64,000 bases of DNA from NCBI RefSeq assembly GCF_910594005.1, contig NC_057818.1, forward strand, positions 58,044,001-58,108,000. The letters are read 5' to 3'. The position numbers were made by a program, and so were the translations under genes. The notes under the pieces were generated by a model. That model was not told where the DNA came from. It worked only from the letters and a program-made list of their open reading frames with translations, and ran no database searches. The stretch is from Cervus elaphus (taxonomy: Eukaryota > Chordata > Mammalia > Artiodactyla > Cervidae). How positions within the stretch are numbered: the first letter of the stretch is position 1; the number at the start of each line of letters is the position of its first letter. Below, piece after piece: positions 45,127 through 56,111 of this stretch.

Positions 45127-45954
45127 ACACTGTTAGGATACAAAACAGAGGAAGTATATATGAAATGAATTTTGCATAAAAGTGATATTTTTTATGTTGG
45201 GTTCAAGTTATAATTTCCTTATTTTTCCGCAATGCCCAGGTTCTGATAGAACATCTTCCGTGTGATCCATTTACACCATGACAGATGATGTCCACTGGCT
45301 CTGGTGATTTCTCTGAGATTATCAGGCTATAAAGTTCATTTTTCTCCCCCTCTGTCTTTAAACAAGGCTGTGGAAAAATGGAATGAGGATCAGGTGAAAA
45401 CCCTCACACTTAATGGAGAAACTCCACATCTTCTTGGTTTCTCTTTGCTTTGGAGAATGAACACTCACTGTGTTGATGATAGATACTGGGTTTTGGGGGT
45501 GGGAGTTTTCATCACTCAAGCCCAAGTGTGATATTTCCAGTACACTCCACGCTCATATCACAGACATAGTCTTCTTACTCACATTTTTACATTTTTTTAC
45601 AGAATATTTGTAACAATCCTATTGGTGCTAATCTGTTTTCACCTGTGTTGAATTTCTAACATACAGCTCAACAAAATGATACAGTTTGTCAAGAAATTAA
45701 AGTTTCAGAACCAAGAGCTCTAATTTATCTTATACCATTGTATATGTTTGCACCCTAGTGTATTTAAAATATACAAAGAATATCATCCACAAGTAGATGT
45801 ATATATTTTAACCCATTAACAATAATCTCGATTTTATTGATATGAATATGAATGACTGAACTGAACTGAACATGAACTGATTTTATAGACATGAATATCA
45901 GTTTTACTGACATGAATATGAATGAACTCTGCTGAACTGAACTGAACTGAACAT
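45127..45954 (+). other. KRAB-ZNF intron 1 sequence, no other feature
   Basis: Collinear with 18610-19030 of the dead sister gene (for example aatggagaaactccacatct versus ggtggaaactccatttcc). The end is a degenerate gaactgaactgaact/atgaatatgaatga simple repeat (45845-45960). Confidence 0.55.
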
Positions 45955-46630
45955 GAATCAGTTCATTTCAGTCGCTCATTCGTGTCTGACTCTTTGGGTC
46001 CCCATGAACCGCAGCACTCCAGGTCTCCCTGTCCATCACCAACTCTTGGAGTTTACCCAAACTCATGTCCATTGAGTCAGTGATGCCATCTAACCATCTC
46101 ATCCTCTGTCGTCCCCTTCTCCTCCTGCCTTCAATCTTTCCCAGCATCAGGGTCTTTTCAAATGAGTCAGTTTTTCACATCAGATGGCCAAAATATTTGC
46201 GTTTCAGCTTGAACATCAGTCCTTCCAGTTAACATCCAGACTGATTTCCTTGAGGATGGACTGATTGCATCTCCTTGCAGTCCAAGGGACTCTCAAGAGT
46301 CTTCTCCAACACCACAGTTCAAAAGCATCAATTCTAATGTGCTCAGCTTTCTTTATAGTCCAACTCTCACATCCGTACATGACTACTGGAAAAACCATAA
46401 CCTTGACTAGACGGACCTTTGTGGACAGAGTAATGTTTCTGCTTTTTAATGTGCTGTGTAGGTTAGTCATAACTTTCCTTGCAAGGAGTAAGCGTCTTTT
46501 TATTTCGTGGCTGCAGTCAGCATCTGCAGTGATTTTGGAGCCCCGAAAAATAAGTCAGCCACTGTTTCCACTCTTTCCCCTTCTATTTGCCATGAAGTGA
46601 TGGGACCGGATGCGTGATCTTAGTTTTGTG
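45955..46630 (-). mobile_element. BovB 3' end
   Basis: Reverse BovB: ttcatttcagtcgctcattc, gtgatgccatctaaccatct, gactactggaaaaaccataa, agtgattttggagccccgaa. Confidence 0.93.
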
Positions 46631-46774
46631 AATGTTAGCTTTTCCTTAATACTCTTAATAAGTATACAGTCTCATTGTAATATATGTCAATTGCAGGAAA
46701 ATGTTAAAATATTTTTTTTTCTTGTTTTGGTATTCTCCCCAGTTATATAAAGTTCTTTAAAAAAAAAAAATACA

Positions 46775-46950
46775 CGTATTTATGTTTGGCTGAATTGTGT
46801 CTTGGTCGTAGCCTGCAGAATCTTCGAGCCATGTGGGAGACTTTGTTGCAGCAGGCAAACTTTAGTTGTGGCGTGTGGGATCTAGTTCTCTAACAAGGGA
46901 CTGAAACCAGCCTCCTGACTTGGGAGCTCAGACTACCAGGGAAGACCCTA
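46775..46950 (-). mobile_element. CHR-related SINE fragment
   Basis: gtatttatgtttggctgaat, agttgtggcgtgtgggatct and gactaccagggaagaccc suggest a diverged reverse CHR-type SINE. Confidence 0.7.
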
Positions 46951-47425
46951 GAAAAACTCCTATACACTTTCTTTAGTGTTGTCTCTGTGTATTTGTGTTT
47001 TACCAGTTAAATTTTAGTTCACATAAACTGAAGCAAATTCAAGATCTGTCATTTAATGAATGTTTGTCAAAATATTTGCAAAACGGTGGAAGAACAATGT
47101 TGTTTTTTCTATTATTTATGTGATGCATTCAAGACCCTGTAAAAACTTTTAGAAAGACATATAGTATATACTAAATAGTTCAAAGGATTATTGCTGCTAT
47201 GGGTACTATTCTATCTGACCTGTCAATTTTGTAAAACACTTAAAATTCAAAGTTAAGTATCAATTCTTACCTTAGTGGTCTACCTCTTTGCTATACACAA
47301 CGGTCATTCATGTATCAGAATTTTCAACTTTACTAGTTAAAATAAGCTTGTTAAAAATGCGGCACATTGGCCCCACTCCAGAACTCTTAGATCAGAGCAT
47401 CATGCTTTTTAAAAATATTTCCCGG
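46951..47425. other. Intronic AT-rich sequence
   Basis: No repeat or gene recognised in this part of KRAB-ZNF intron 1. Confidence 0.35.
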
Positions 47426-47658
47426 TTCCTTGATAGAGGGCTTCCCTGGTGGCTCAGATGGTGAAGAATCTGCCTGCAATGTGGGAGACCCGGGTCCAGT
47501 CCCTTGGTGGGGAAGAGTCCCCTGGAGAAGGAAATGGCAACTCACTCCAGTATTCTTGCCTGAAAAATCCCATGGACAGAGAAGCCTGGCATGCTACAGT
47601 CCATGGGGTCGGAAAGAATCAGACATGACTGAGTGACTAACATGATTTCGTTGATAGA
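47426..47658 (+). mobile_element. Bov-tA SINE with near-perfect target-site duplication
   Basis: Element gggcttccctggtggctcag to gacatgactgagtgactaac. The flanks ttccttgataga (47426) and ttcgttgataga (47647) differ at one base. Confidence 0.93.
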
Positions 47659-47975
47659 CAGTTTATCCTGTGTCACACGAGTACAACTCTCAAAAATAGA
47701 TAGGTCAGTGTTGATGTGATTGTTTTATAATTTCTCTTCCAGATCAGAATAGTTTCTATAGTGGTCTGTGGATCATGTCTCATTCTCTTTTCCTGGGGTT
47801 ATAAATACTGTGGAAAATATAGCAGTATAAAAATTATATTCTTGAAAAAAAAATTATATTCTTGTGTAACACCAGACATTCTCCTAAATCAAAACGATTT
47901 CTCTTGCTGGTTTCATCTTGGGTCACATTAGGAAGTCTTCCCAGGTCCACGTGGCTCATGTCCTTTATATTTCAG

Positions 47976-48102
47976 GGGCTGCTGACATTCCAGGATGTGA
48001 CCATAGATTTCACGCAAGAGGAGTGGGAATGCCTGGACCTCGGTCAGCGGGAATTGTACAGGGACGTGATGTTAGAGAACTACGGGAATCTGGCCTGCTT
48101 GG
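47976..48102 (+). CDS. KRAB-ZNF gene, KRAB-A box exon
   Basis: A 127-bp exon between acceptor tatatttcag and donor gtgagg, the canonical length for KRAB-A, entering in phase 0 and leaving in phase 1. It encodes TFQDVTIDFTQEEWECL and then RELYRDVMLENYGNLAC. The DV, EEW and MLE positions needed to bind the co-repressor TRIM28 (KAP1) are all present, so the protein should recruit H3K9me3-type silencing to its DNA targets. The dead sister gene has no visible counterpart. Confidence 0.95.
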
Positions 48103-48263
48103 GTGAGGATCACTTGCTTCCAGAATCCCTTATGTATCCTCAGGGTTTTGGTTCATTCATTTTAGAATGTCTCCTGGAATTTTCTGCTTTGTCCAGTAGA
48201 GGTTAAGATCCCTACTTCCCAGGGGAAGGTAACCTTCTTTCTTGATGTAACCTGTCTCCTTGT

Positions 48264-49055
48264 TGTTCAGTCGCTAAGTCATGTCCAACTCTTTGCGATC
48301 CCATGGAATGCAGCAAGCCAGGCTTCCCTAGCCTTCTTTAACTCCCAGAGATTGCTCACATTCATATCCACTGAGTCAATACTGCTCTTCAACCATCTCA
48401 TCTTCTGCCACTCTATTCTCCTGCCCTCAATCTTTCCCAGCATCAGGGTCTTTTCCAATGAATTGGCTCTTCATTTTCCAAATATCACATCCATACACGA
48501 CTGTTGAAAAATCCATAGCTTTGACCTTTGTTGGCAAAGTGATGTCTCTGCTTTTTAATATGCTGTCTTTGTCATAGCTTTTCTTCCAAAGGGCAAGCAT
48601 CTTTTAATTTCATGGCTGCAGTCACCATCTGCAGTAATTTTGAAGCCCACCCCACCTCCCAAAACTAAAGCTGTCACTGTTTCCACTTTTCCCCTGTCTA
48701 TTTTCCATGAAATGATGAGACTGGATGCCATGATCTTAGTTTTCTGAATGTGGAGTTTTAAGCCAGCTTTTTCACTCTCCTCTCTCACCCCCATCAAGAG
48801 CCTTTTTAGTTCCTCTTCAATTTCTGCCATTAGAGTGATATCATCTGTATATCTGAGGTTGTTGATATCTCTCCTGGTAATCTTGATTCCAGGTTGTGAT
48901 TCATCCAGCACAGCATTTTGCATGATGTACTCTGCATAGAAATTAAACAAGCAGGGTGACCATGTACAGCCTTGATGTACTCCTTTCCCAATCTGCCACT
49001 AGTCAACTGTTCCATGTTCGATTCTAACTGTTGCTTCTTGACATGCATATTCTTC
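48264..49055 (-). mobile_element. BovB, including part of the reverse transcriptase
   Basis: Reverse BovB from gttcagtcgctaagtcatgt to ctgttgcttcttgacatgca. The minus-strand translation keeps NNLRYTDDITLMAE (a YADD box with A to T) and GLKLHIQKTKIMAS. Frame broken. Confidence 0.93.
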
Positions 49056-49346
49056 ATTCTAGGTTCATGATAATTCTGTAAGTTCTGTGTTATAAAATAG
49101 TGCCACTCTCCTCTTAAAACCAGAATTCCACTACCTGCTTTTGCCTTAGTAGTACTTGAGCATAATATCAGAATCTGATTTTGATGCATTTGTCTTTTAA
49201 AGATGCTTCCAATAAGGTATTTGGTGAAATCATTTTTTTAATGCTATTTTAACTTTCTACCTTGACTTCTCTCTCACCTGAATACATATTGGATTGGAAA
49301 TTGATGAATATCTCAGAAAACACATATTCCTTTTTCTGATGAACAG

Positions 49347-49439
49347 GTCTTGTGGTCTCTAAGCCGGACGTGGTCACGTTTCTGGAGCAAATGAAGGATC
49401 CCTGGGATGTAAGGAGAATGGAGACAGCCGTATACCCAG
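49347..49439 (+). CDS. KRAB-ZNF gene, KRAB-B box exon
   Basis: A 93-bp exon between acceptor tgatgaacag and donor gtatgt, phase 1 to phase 1. With the upstream G it reads GLVVSKPDVVTFLEQMKDPW and continues VRRMETAVYP, a standard KRAB-B box that strengthens repression. The homologous segment in the sister gene at about 19168-19200 is degraded. Confidence 0.93.
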
Positions 49440-49926
49440 GTATGTGTCTATGGATGAAGCAGATAACTCGGGTGAGAGGGACAAGCATTGTGGAGGAAAT
49501 CAGACTTTGTCGTGTGGTTTGAGAAGATCTGCTTCAGTGGAGACGATTTTGGATTAGCCTAGGTTTATTTCTGTCACAATCATAGAGCGTCATCTCCTGA
49601 CCCATTCCTGATTCTTTTTATCATTTGTGTATTTTTTCTCCAGTGATTAATTTTCACATTCGCAGTTAGAACCAAAATATTTGTCTTGGCCTGGAGCAAC
49701 CTGCATGACCTGATAACTCGTCCATTTTGGGGAGGTTTTAGAAAATCTGTGCATATTTCTGAGTAACTATATTAAGCCCTTTAAAAGTGCTGATTCTGTC
49801 TCTAGTCAGAAGAGTGTGGGTGGAGCTGTGAAAAAATTGCCAAACGTGTAAGAATACTGCGGACAGATGTTTTTTGTTTTCTACCATATAATTTCCAGTG
49901 CACTGGAAACTACACATATGACCTTA

Positions 49927-50393
49927 GAAATTTCATAATCAGAACAGCCCAGGGAGGGGAGGCCGAGGCGTCTGGACTCGCCCGGGAGGTCCGGGTGCGC
50001 GAAGCAGGGCCGGGAGGTTTGCAGGTCTGGGTTTAGCGAGTGGCGTAGGGGACAGGGCGCCCCCAGGTCCACGATGCAGCCCCGGATGAGGCCGCAGTAT
50101 TTTCCTTATATGATTGGGCCCCGTGACTGGCGGCGCCGCCAGCCCGGAGCCTGAGAGGATTATGAAAACGTGTCAGGCGAAATGGGGCCAGGGACTCGGG
50201 GGCTGGGAGGTTAGGGGGAGGCAGTTAGGCTAAGGTTTGGGTGTGGTTAGGGTGGCCCCTACCACTCTTCGAGCCCTGGTCGATGTTGACGTGACCACTG
50301 CTCAATCTGAGTTCTGGGAACTAGGTGATGGAGCGTGTTCTAAGAACACACTGAGACCGAAAAAAAAAAAAAAAAAAGGAAATTTCATAATCA
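49927..50393 (+). pseudogene. GC-rich processed retrocopy of an unidentified transcript
   Basis: A 435-bp GC-rich sequence (49942-50359) ends in a ~17-base A tail (50361-50377, preceded by accga) and is flanked by the 15-bp duplication gaaatttcataatca at 49927-49941 and 50379-50393. These are L1-type retrotransposition marks. An ATG at about 50073 gives only ~25 codons (MQPRMRPQYFP...) and the other frames are short. I do not recognise the parent; the sequence looks like a 5'UTR/first-exon-derived RNA. It lies in the last KRAB-ZNF intron, in sense. Confidence 0.82.
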
Positions 50394-50412
50394 AATTCTT
50401 TCTTCACTGCAT

Positions 50413-50959
50413 TGTTATAGTCACGCTTTCCGGTAAACAAACTCACTCAGAAGGACAATGCAGACAGTGGAGTGCAGTTTATTACACCGGCGGGCCCAAG
50501 GCAGAGTCTCCTCTTAGCCAAGGGCCCCGACCAGCATTTGTGGAAATCTTTTATACCCCATGTGTACGTGTCGAAACCCACCACCCCAATCCCTTGATGC
50601 TTACAAAGGAAAGGTAAATACAATCACAATAACCCCATCATTCACGTGTTATGTGTTCAAACAGTTAATCATCAATAAGCCCACGGTTACATTCCAACAA
50701 GTTAATAACCGATAAGCCTGTGCTTTCATTCTGATAGATAGTGTCTGGAGGCAGGGGTGATTAGTGTCTGTTTTCTCTTAGGTGATGAGGAACCTGGATA
50801 TGATCTTCAATGTTCCCCTGTCCGGAGAGGGTCTTATCCTTCCATTGTCGTTCCCACAGGCACTAAGCAGAGAGTTCAGAGCCCACTGGAGAGGTGGCCG
50901 AGCACGATCAGCACAGACAGGCCTGAGATGGAGTCCAGGCCCTATGAATTCCTTCTTCA
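50413..50959 (-). repeat. Provirus 3' LTR
   Basis: 547 bp, minus-strand sense TGAAGAAGG to CTATAACA. Carries a 12-bp segment (attgtcgttccc, about 50845) absent from the other LTR. Adjacent at 50960-50972 is the polypurine tract (minus strand aagaggggggaaa). Confidence 0.93.
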
Positions 50960-50984
50960 TTTCCCCCCTCTTGATGCTCTTAAC

Positions 50985-51893
50985 TCATATTATGAGCATT
51001 ATTCATAGGGACATATTGCACCCTGGCTCTCCAGCTGCCAATTAGGGAGAATGACATATCAAAGCAACTATGACAGTGGTAAATATAGTTTTCCACCAAT
51101 CGCTCGTCACCCAAGATAGGACCGAAGTCCAGAAAGGAATGTTCTCATTTGACATTGCTTTTACCTAGTTTTTCATGACATCTAAAGTAGTCGATACATT
51201 GTCAGATAAGTCAGGAATGTGTACACAACATTCAACCTTAATTATAGCACAGGTCCCTCCTTGAGCAGCTGTGAGTATGTCCAAAGCCATTTTATTATGA
51301 ATTACTGCCTTTCTCATTTAGATTTGCTCTTCATTTAAGGCTTGGATGGCTTCTGTTCTATCTAGGAGGGCCTGCTTGTGAAATTAGTCAAGGCCTCTAC
51401 TTGAATCATAATATATTTGTTCTCCCTACAGAGGGTACGAAAAAGGCAACAATATACTCATACCATTGCAACAGATCTTGTCCACCTAGCATGTAAATAA
51501 GGTAGATTTACTGGGGCTTGTTGTAGGCTAGGCTTTTGCTACACTGGCATTTTTATCAAATGTAACCCCATGACCCGCGTCTACTGACTGTAGCTCTTAC
51601 ACCAAGAGAGCAAGGAGAGGTTATGATTGACAAGAGAGAGGAAAGTCTCTTTGTCATCCCAGAAAAGAGCAGAGTGGTTTAAAATCTGCCTGGTGGCGCG
51701 GTGACACCCACCAAGGAAGTCCATCCTTCACAGACAGAGTCATAGTCCTACATACCCAGAAGTTGTAGGTGTTCTGGAAGTCCGAGTAGGAATGTGCCCA
51801 TGAGGTGTAAACATTGTCCTGAGTTGAGACAGAAGTTAAATTCAAAATCACGTTGATGAGGCCAAGCAGCAGGAGTTGATTGTGCGGCTTCAT
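50985..51893 (-). pseudogene. Provirus env, both ends only
   Basis: Minus strand from ATG 51893 gives a hydrophobic signal peptide (LLLLGLINVIL) and about 60 residues of surface subunit with WAHSYSDFQNTY before a stop at 51654. The region 51340-50985 holds transmembrane-subunit sequence: a C-X6-C-C motif (Cys codons at 51251-51249 and 51230-51225) and a short hydrophobic anchor (TTVIVALIC). The middle, including most of the surface subunit and the fusion region, is deleted, and stops interrupt the rest. No functional envelope. Confidence 0.8.
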
Positions 51894-52085
51894 CCGGGAT
51901 CTTCTTTTCCTTCTTCTAAAGGATGGTCTTAGTCTCTCAAGGGTCAGTGGGGTCCCTCTGTGCAGTCCACTCAGCGTTTTCTGGGTCTGCGTGGTATGCT
52001 CTCTTCACCCTCGTGTGATGGATCAAGGGACAATACGTGCAACTTTAACTGCAGTAGGGGTAGTTAGAATAACATAAGGACCCTT

Positions 52086-52973
52086 TCACCAAGGGGCTAG
52101 CAAATCATGTTTCCAATCTTTGACCCATACTTGGTCACCAAGTGTAAACTCATGAATCTGTTCCCCAAGGGGGAACGGCACCCTTTCTTGTACAAACTTA
52201 GTTACCCTATTTATTACCTTACCCAGTTCCATCTGCTGTGAAATCCCATCCCCCCTTACCTGAGGCAAATTTGTTGACACCTGTTTTATTATGGGAGGAG
52301 GCCTCCCATACACAATTTCGTATGGAGAATAGCCTTGGGACTGTGGGGTCATCCTGAGTCTGAGCAGAGCCGACGGAAGCAAGTCCAGCCAGGAGCAGTC
52401 AGTCTCTCTGATCCACTTGGACAGTCTCTCTAAGTGTCCGGTTGGCTCATTCCACCATCTCAGAACTCTGGGCCTATATGCAGTGTGCAGTTTCCATTTG
52501 ATGTTTAAAATTTTGCTTACTTGTACTAAATCAGCTACAAAGGCCGGGCCATTGCCTGATCCAATGCTGGTAGGAAATCCAAATCTGGGAACCATTTCCC
52601 TAAGCAGTCACCGGGCTACTTCTGATGTTCTTTCAGTCCAGGTAGGAAAAGCTTTTGTCCATCTCGGGAACGTACATACCATGACCAGCGGATAATGGTA
52701 GTGTCGGTGAGGTTTCATTTCAGTGAAGTCCACTCGCAGGTGTTCAAGGGGCAGTGTGCCTTTCAGCTGAATACCCGGAGGATTTTGTCTGAATCCCCGA
52801 GAGGCAGCATTCACCTGTGAGCAGGCAGCATGGCCTAGGTGGATCGCTTGGTGTGTCTGGCTTACCAGACTGTGTGTCAGCTCCTCCAGTACCAATAATT
52901 TGCCACTTGGCAATTCCCACCATCCCTTTTCAGTCTTGATGGCCCCTTCCGCTTTGGCTAACCTGACAGCCAT
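52086..52973 (-). pseudogene. Provirus integrase remnant
   Basis: 52973-52608 (minus) shows WWELPSGKLLV, part of the HHCC zinc domain (THQAIHLG, with the Cys pair disturbed by a deletion) and the first catalytic Asp in RVDFTEM. After a break, 52595-52086 has the second catalytic block as GSGNGPAF, where the family has Asp for the second Gly (codon at 52556-52554), then SPYEIVYGRPPP and the C-terminal LGDQVWVKDW. The lost Asp and the frame break mean it is inactive. Confidence 0.9.
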
Positions 52974-53640
52974 TGTCCTTGTTTTATCAGGCTAGTGCCA
53001 TCAGTATATAGGACCCAATTAGGGTCTGGAACCTTGAGCCCTTCTTTAAAACAAACCCCAGATACCTTACCTCCTCTTTGTAAATCTGTGCCTTCTTCTT
53101 CGACACCGGGTAACCTGCTTCCATCAACAGCTGGAGCAGTGCTTTTGTCCCTTTCCAGCATTTTCCCTCGGTCTCGGCAGCCAGCAGCAGGTCATCCCTG
53201 TATTGTAGGAGCCAACATCCATACTCTTCCGGATGGAATGAGTCCAGGTCAGAAGCCAGGGCTTCCCGAAAGATGGCTGGGAAGTTTTTAACCCCTTGTG
53301 GGGGAGTCCAGATGAGCTGTTGTTTGGTGCTCCCGACAGGATCTTCCCATTCAAAGGCAAAGATGGGCTGTGACGCTGGGGCGAGGCGTATGCAGAAGAA
53401 GGCATCCTTGAGATCTAGGCAAGTGTAAACTTTAGTCCTCGGTGGGAGGAGGCTAAGTAAGGTATAGGGGTTTGGAACAGTGGGGTGTAAAGTCACAGTA
53501 GCCTGGTTGACTAGCCTGAGATCATGTACAGGCCTATAGTCCTGTCCTCCTTCCCTGTTGACTGGCAGGACTGGCGTATTCCAAGCCGACTGGCACTCTA
53601 GTAGAATGCCTGCTTGTTTCAATCTATTGATGTGGGGCAA
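52958..53640 (-). pseudogene. Provirus reverse transcriptase with RNase H stub
   Basis: A 217-codon frame from 53640 gives palm and fingers: RPVHDLRLVNQAT, YTCLDLKDAFFCIRLAP with the first catalytic Asp, and the catalytic box LQYRDDLLLA where the family has YVDD (Val to Arg, codons 53202-53191). The frame changes near 53050; the other frame shows WVLYTDGTSLI, the start of RNase H, which then runs straight into integrase. Connection domain and most of RNase H are deleted. Confidence 0.92.
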
Positions 53641-53777
53641 TATGCCGGTTCAGGCCTCCATCCACAGTGGGTACTGGCGCTCTCTAACCGGGATGGTGCC
53701 TGGTTTGAGTTCCATTATCACTGGGGCGTGATGTTTAGCCAGCCTGGGGGGCGGGGGGGTTGTCTTCCACGCAGACC

Positions 53778-54222
53778 TCAGGGAATAATTGAGTTAGCTC
53801 CCTCATGCTCTTCTGGCCCACCCGGTTCTGCCTTCAGAGGTTCATGCAACCTCCACTCATCTTGGGTTGGTATTGAGAGAGAGGGCAAATAAGTCATAGA
53901 GTCTGTCCAGAAAGTGGGCCTCTCCTCAGGGGAGAAAGTCACTTGTTCTTCCAGTTTGGAGAGCAAGTCTCTTCCCAACAGGGGTACTAGGCACTCAGGA
54001 ATGTAGAGGAATTCATGAATCACTTGGTACCCACCCCCCCCCCCCCCCCATCTGACATTTTCTGGGCTGGCAAAACGGTTTACTCATCTCTTCTCCCGAT
54101 ACCCCAGTTACAGCGGTAGTCTTTTTGGACAGAGGTGCCACAGGTTTTGTTACTACCGACAGTTCTGCTCCTGTATCCACCATGAAGTCAATGTTTTGGT
54201 CCCCCACTTTTAAGGTCACCAT
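53778..54222 (-). pseudogene. Provirus protease, frameshifted at a 16-C run
   Basis: The first frame (54222-54013) has the aspartic protease active site in FMVDTGAELSVV. The C-terminal part, HEFLYIPECLVPLLGRDLL, lies in another frame from 54023. Between them at 54034-54049 is a homopolymer of 16 C on the plus strand, the probable frameshift site (and a possible assembly error). Confidence 0.9.
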
Positions 54223-54252
54223 GGGCTCTCAGGGACCTGATATCTCTGAGCC

Positions 54253-55514
54253 CTAGCAGCCCGAGTTAATTTCCAAGTCAGCAAGCCCCACAACTGCGGG
54301 AGCTTCCTCTTCCTTCCTTGCCTTAGGGCATTCATTCTTCCAGTGGCCAAAACCTCGGCACCGGGCACACTGGTTTGGCTGTAACGGGCCCAGGGCATCC
54401 CTTGGGACTGGCTGAAGGACTGTCCTGTCCCTGGGGCAGATGAGGTTTTCTGGAGGGCCCGAGATAGACTTTCCCAGAGCAGCAGCTTGCACTGTAAGTC
54501 TCTTGTCTGTTCTCTTTCGTTCCCTCCAGCTCTCTGCCAGAGCGCAGTCTCTGCTTAATTCCAACGTCTCCCTCCCCCTCTTGTCAGTACTCACCGGGAG
54601 AGGCGGGTATAGCTTGGGCGGTTCGGTTGGAGCCGGATCCTGGAAGTGTTGACCAGAGGCTTCTGTCACCGGGATCGCAGCCTGCCCAAACGGCGGCTCT
54701 ACGAACTCCGGGAAAGCTGGCGGAGGAGCAGCGGCTGTTGCAGAAACTTCACCTGGCCCTGGGTCGGGCATTAAGGCGGCCTCCGGTCCTGGTGAAGCAC
54801 TGGGAGGCAGGCGTTTCATTATCCAGCATGGGGGAGGGGTCAGGTCATCCCTGTCCAAATCCTGTAGAATTTCCTTTTTTATCATCAGTCAATTTTTGTG
54901 CCCTTCATATTATTCCCTTTCCCTTCTGGATACAGAATCTTGTCCAAGTAGGAGGGTCTCAAGCTAACACTAGCCATGAGTCAATAGATGGATATTGATC
55001 CAGGTGTCCTGGTTCTCCTGTGACTACTGTGTAGATTGCTTCCACTATTTTTAAGTTCACGGTGTTCTCTGGTGGCCACCCTGCTCCCATAGGGGTCCAT
55101 TTGACCTCACAGAGTATGTGGAGGCAGTTAGGCTTCATCTTCACCCCATAGTCTCCTCCCAATCCCTTCTTTAAAATTGTCACTCCAATACAGTTGCCTT
55201 ACATTCACTTCCCCCCATCTTGCTTACCTTCTCAGACCTTCTTGGACTTTTCCTTTTCGTTCTGTCTACGAAGTTCTCAGTACCCTATGTACTTGTCATA
55301 TTTCCACGCAGTGACACTTAAATTGCCATTCTGCCTCCTTCCTAATTGGGGTGAGAAGAGCCTTACCTGCCAGACCCCAGAGGGAGAAGGGGGATCGGCG
55401 TGTCTTCCCCTGCCAGTCAGCATAGCTGAACCAGAACATCACATGGTCCAAGACTGTTTCTCCCTTAAAGTCCATTCTGCCTTGGTGGGCTTGATCAGGT
55501 GCGAATGAAAACAC
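54253..55514 (-). pseudogene. Provirus gag: matrix, proline-rich p12-like part and nucleocapsid, capsid deleted
   Basis: 55183-54959 (minus) has the matrix signature DYGVKMKPNCLHILCEVKW and GHLDQYPSIDSWL. 54885-54253 gives a proline-rich stretch with a late-domain-like PPKLYPPL and then jumps to a basic segment and the nucleocapsid zinc knuckle CARCRGFGHWKNEC (C-X2-C-X4-H-X4-C). About 200 residues of capsid expected between them are missing. 55514-55296 is possibly upstream gag sequence in another frame. Confidence 0.85.
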
Positions 55515-56093
55515 AGATGGGTTGAATATCCCATGACCCAGGGCATCTCCGGAAAAGCCAAATCATACTCACTTCTGTCTCCCCCTCCTTCTAGCCTAAC
55601 AATTCAGAGGGGGTCAAGAATTCAACAGCAGACAGGACACCTCCTGGGGGAGGGCAGAATACCAGCATACAAGGACCAGTTTCCTATCCTAAAAATCCCC
55701 TGGCGATCACGTGGTAATAATTTTCCCCAAGACGGCGTGGACACACCTCCTAAAAGACCATCACAAATTTCCTTTCTAAACCCTAGCACGCTCGTCAGCC
55801 TGTGTTCCAAGCAATCGCCGCCTGCCTATTCCAGGCTCCTGTGGGTCCCCGCTCCTTCTGGTCCCTCCCAGGGGGCTGTCAGGCCCCCTTTTCCACCCTG
55901 CTGGGTGGGTTCCTCCTCACCTGAGCGCTCACTTCCCCTGCTGCAGTCCACTACCTGCTGACGTGAAAGGTCCGGGTGTTGAAAAGCAGGATCCTTCCAG
56001 AGGGGCGAGGCGCCTTCCCCCCTCTAGGAGATTCAAGCTACAAAGCCTCGGGGTGGCCTCAAATGAGACCTGTCTCCTCAAATTGAGAAGCCT

Positions 56094-56111
56094 CCCGGCC
56101 AAGGCACCAAA
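56094..56111 (-). promoter_or_regulatory. Primer-binding-site-like sequence of the provirus
   Basis: Immediately inside the 5' LTR, the minus strand reads TTTGGTGCCTTGGCCGGGA. The TGGTGCC start fits several class I ERV primer sites, but the remainder does not match a tRNA 3' end I can name with confidence. Confidence 0.6.

Noticed and set aside
54440..54998. Plus-strand ORFs across the gag region
   Set aside because: Antisense shadows of the minus-strand gag proline-rich and matrix coding sequence.
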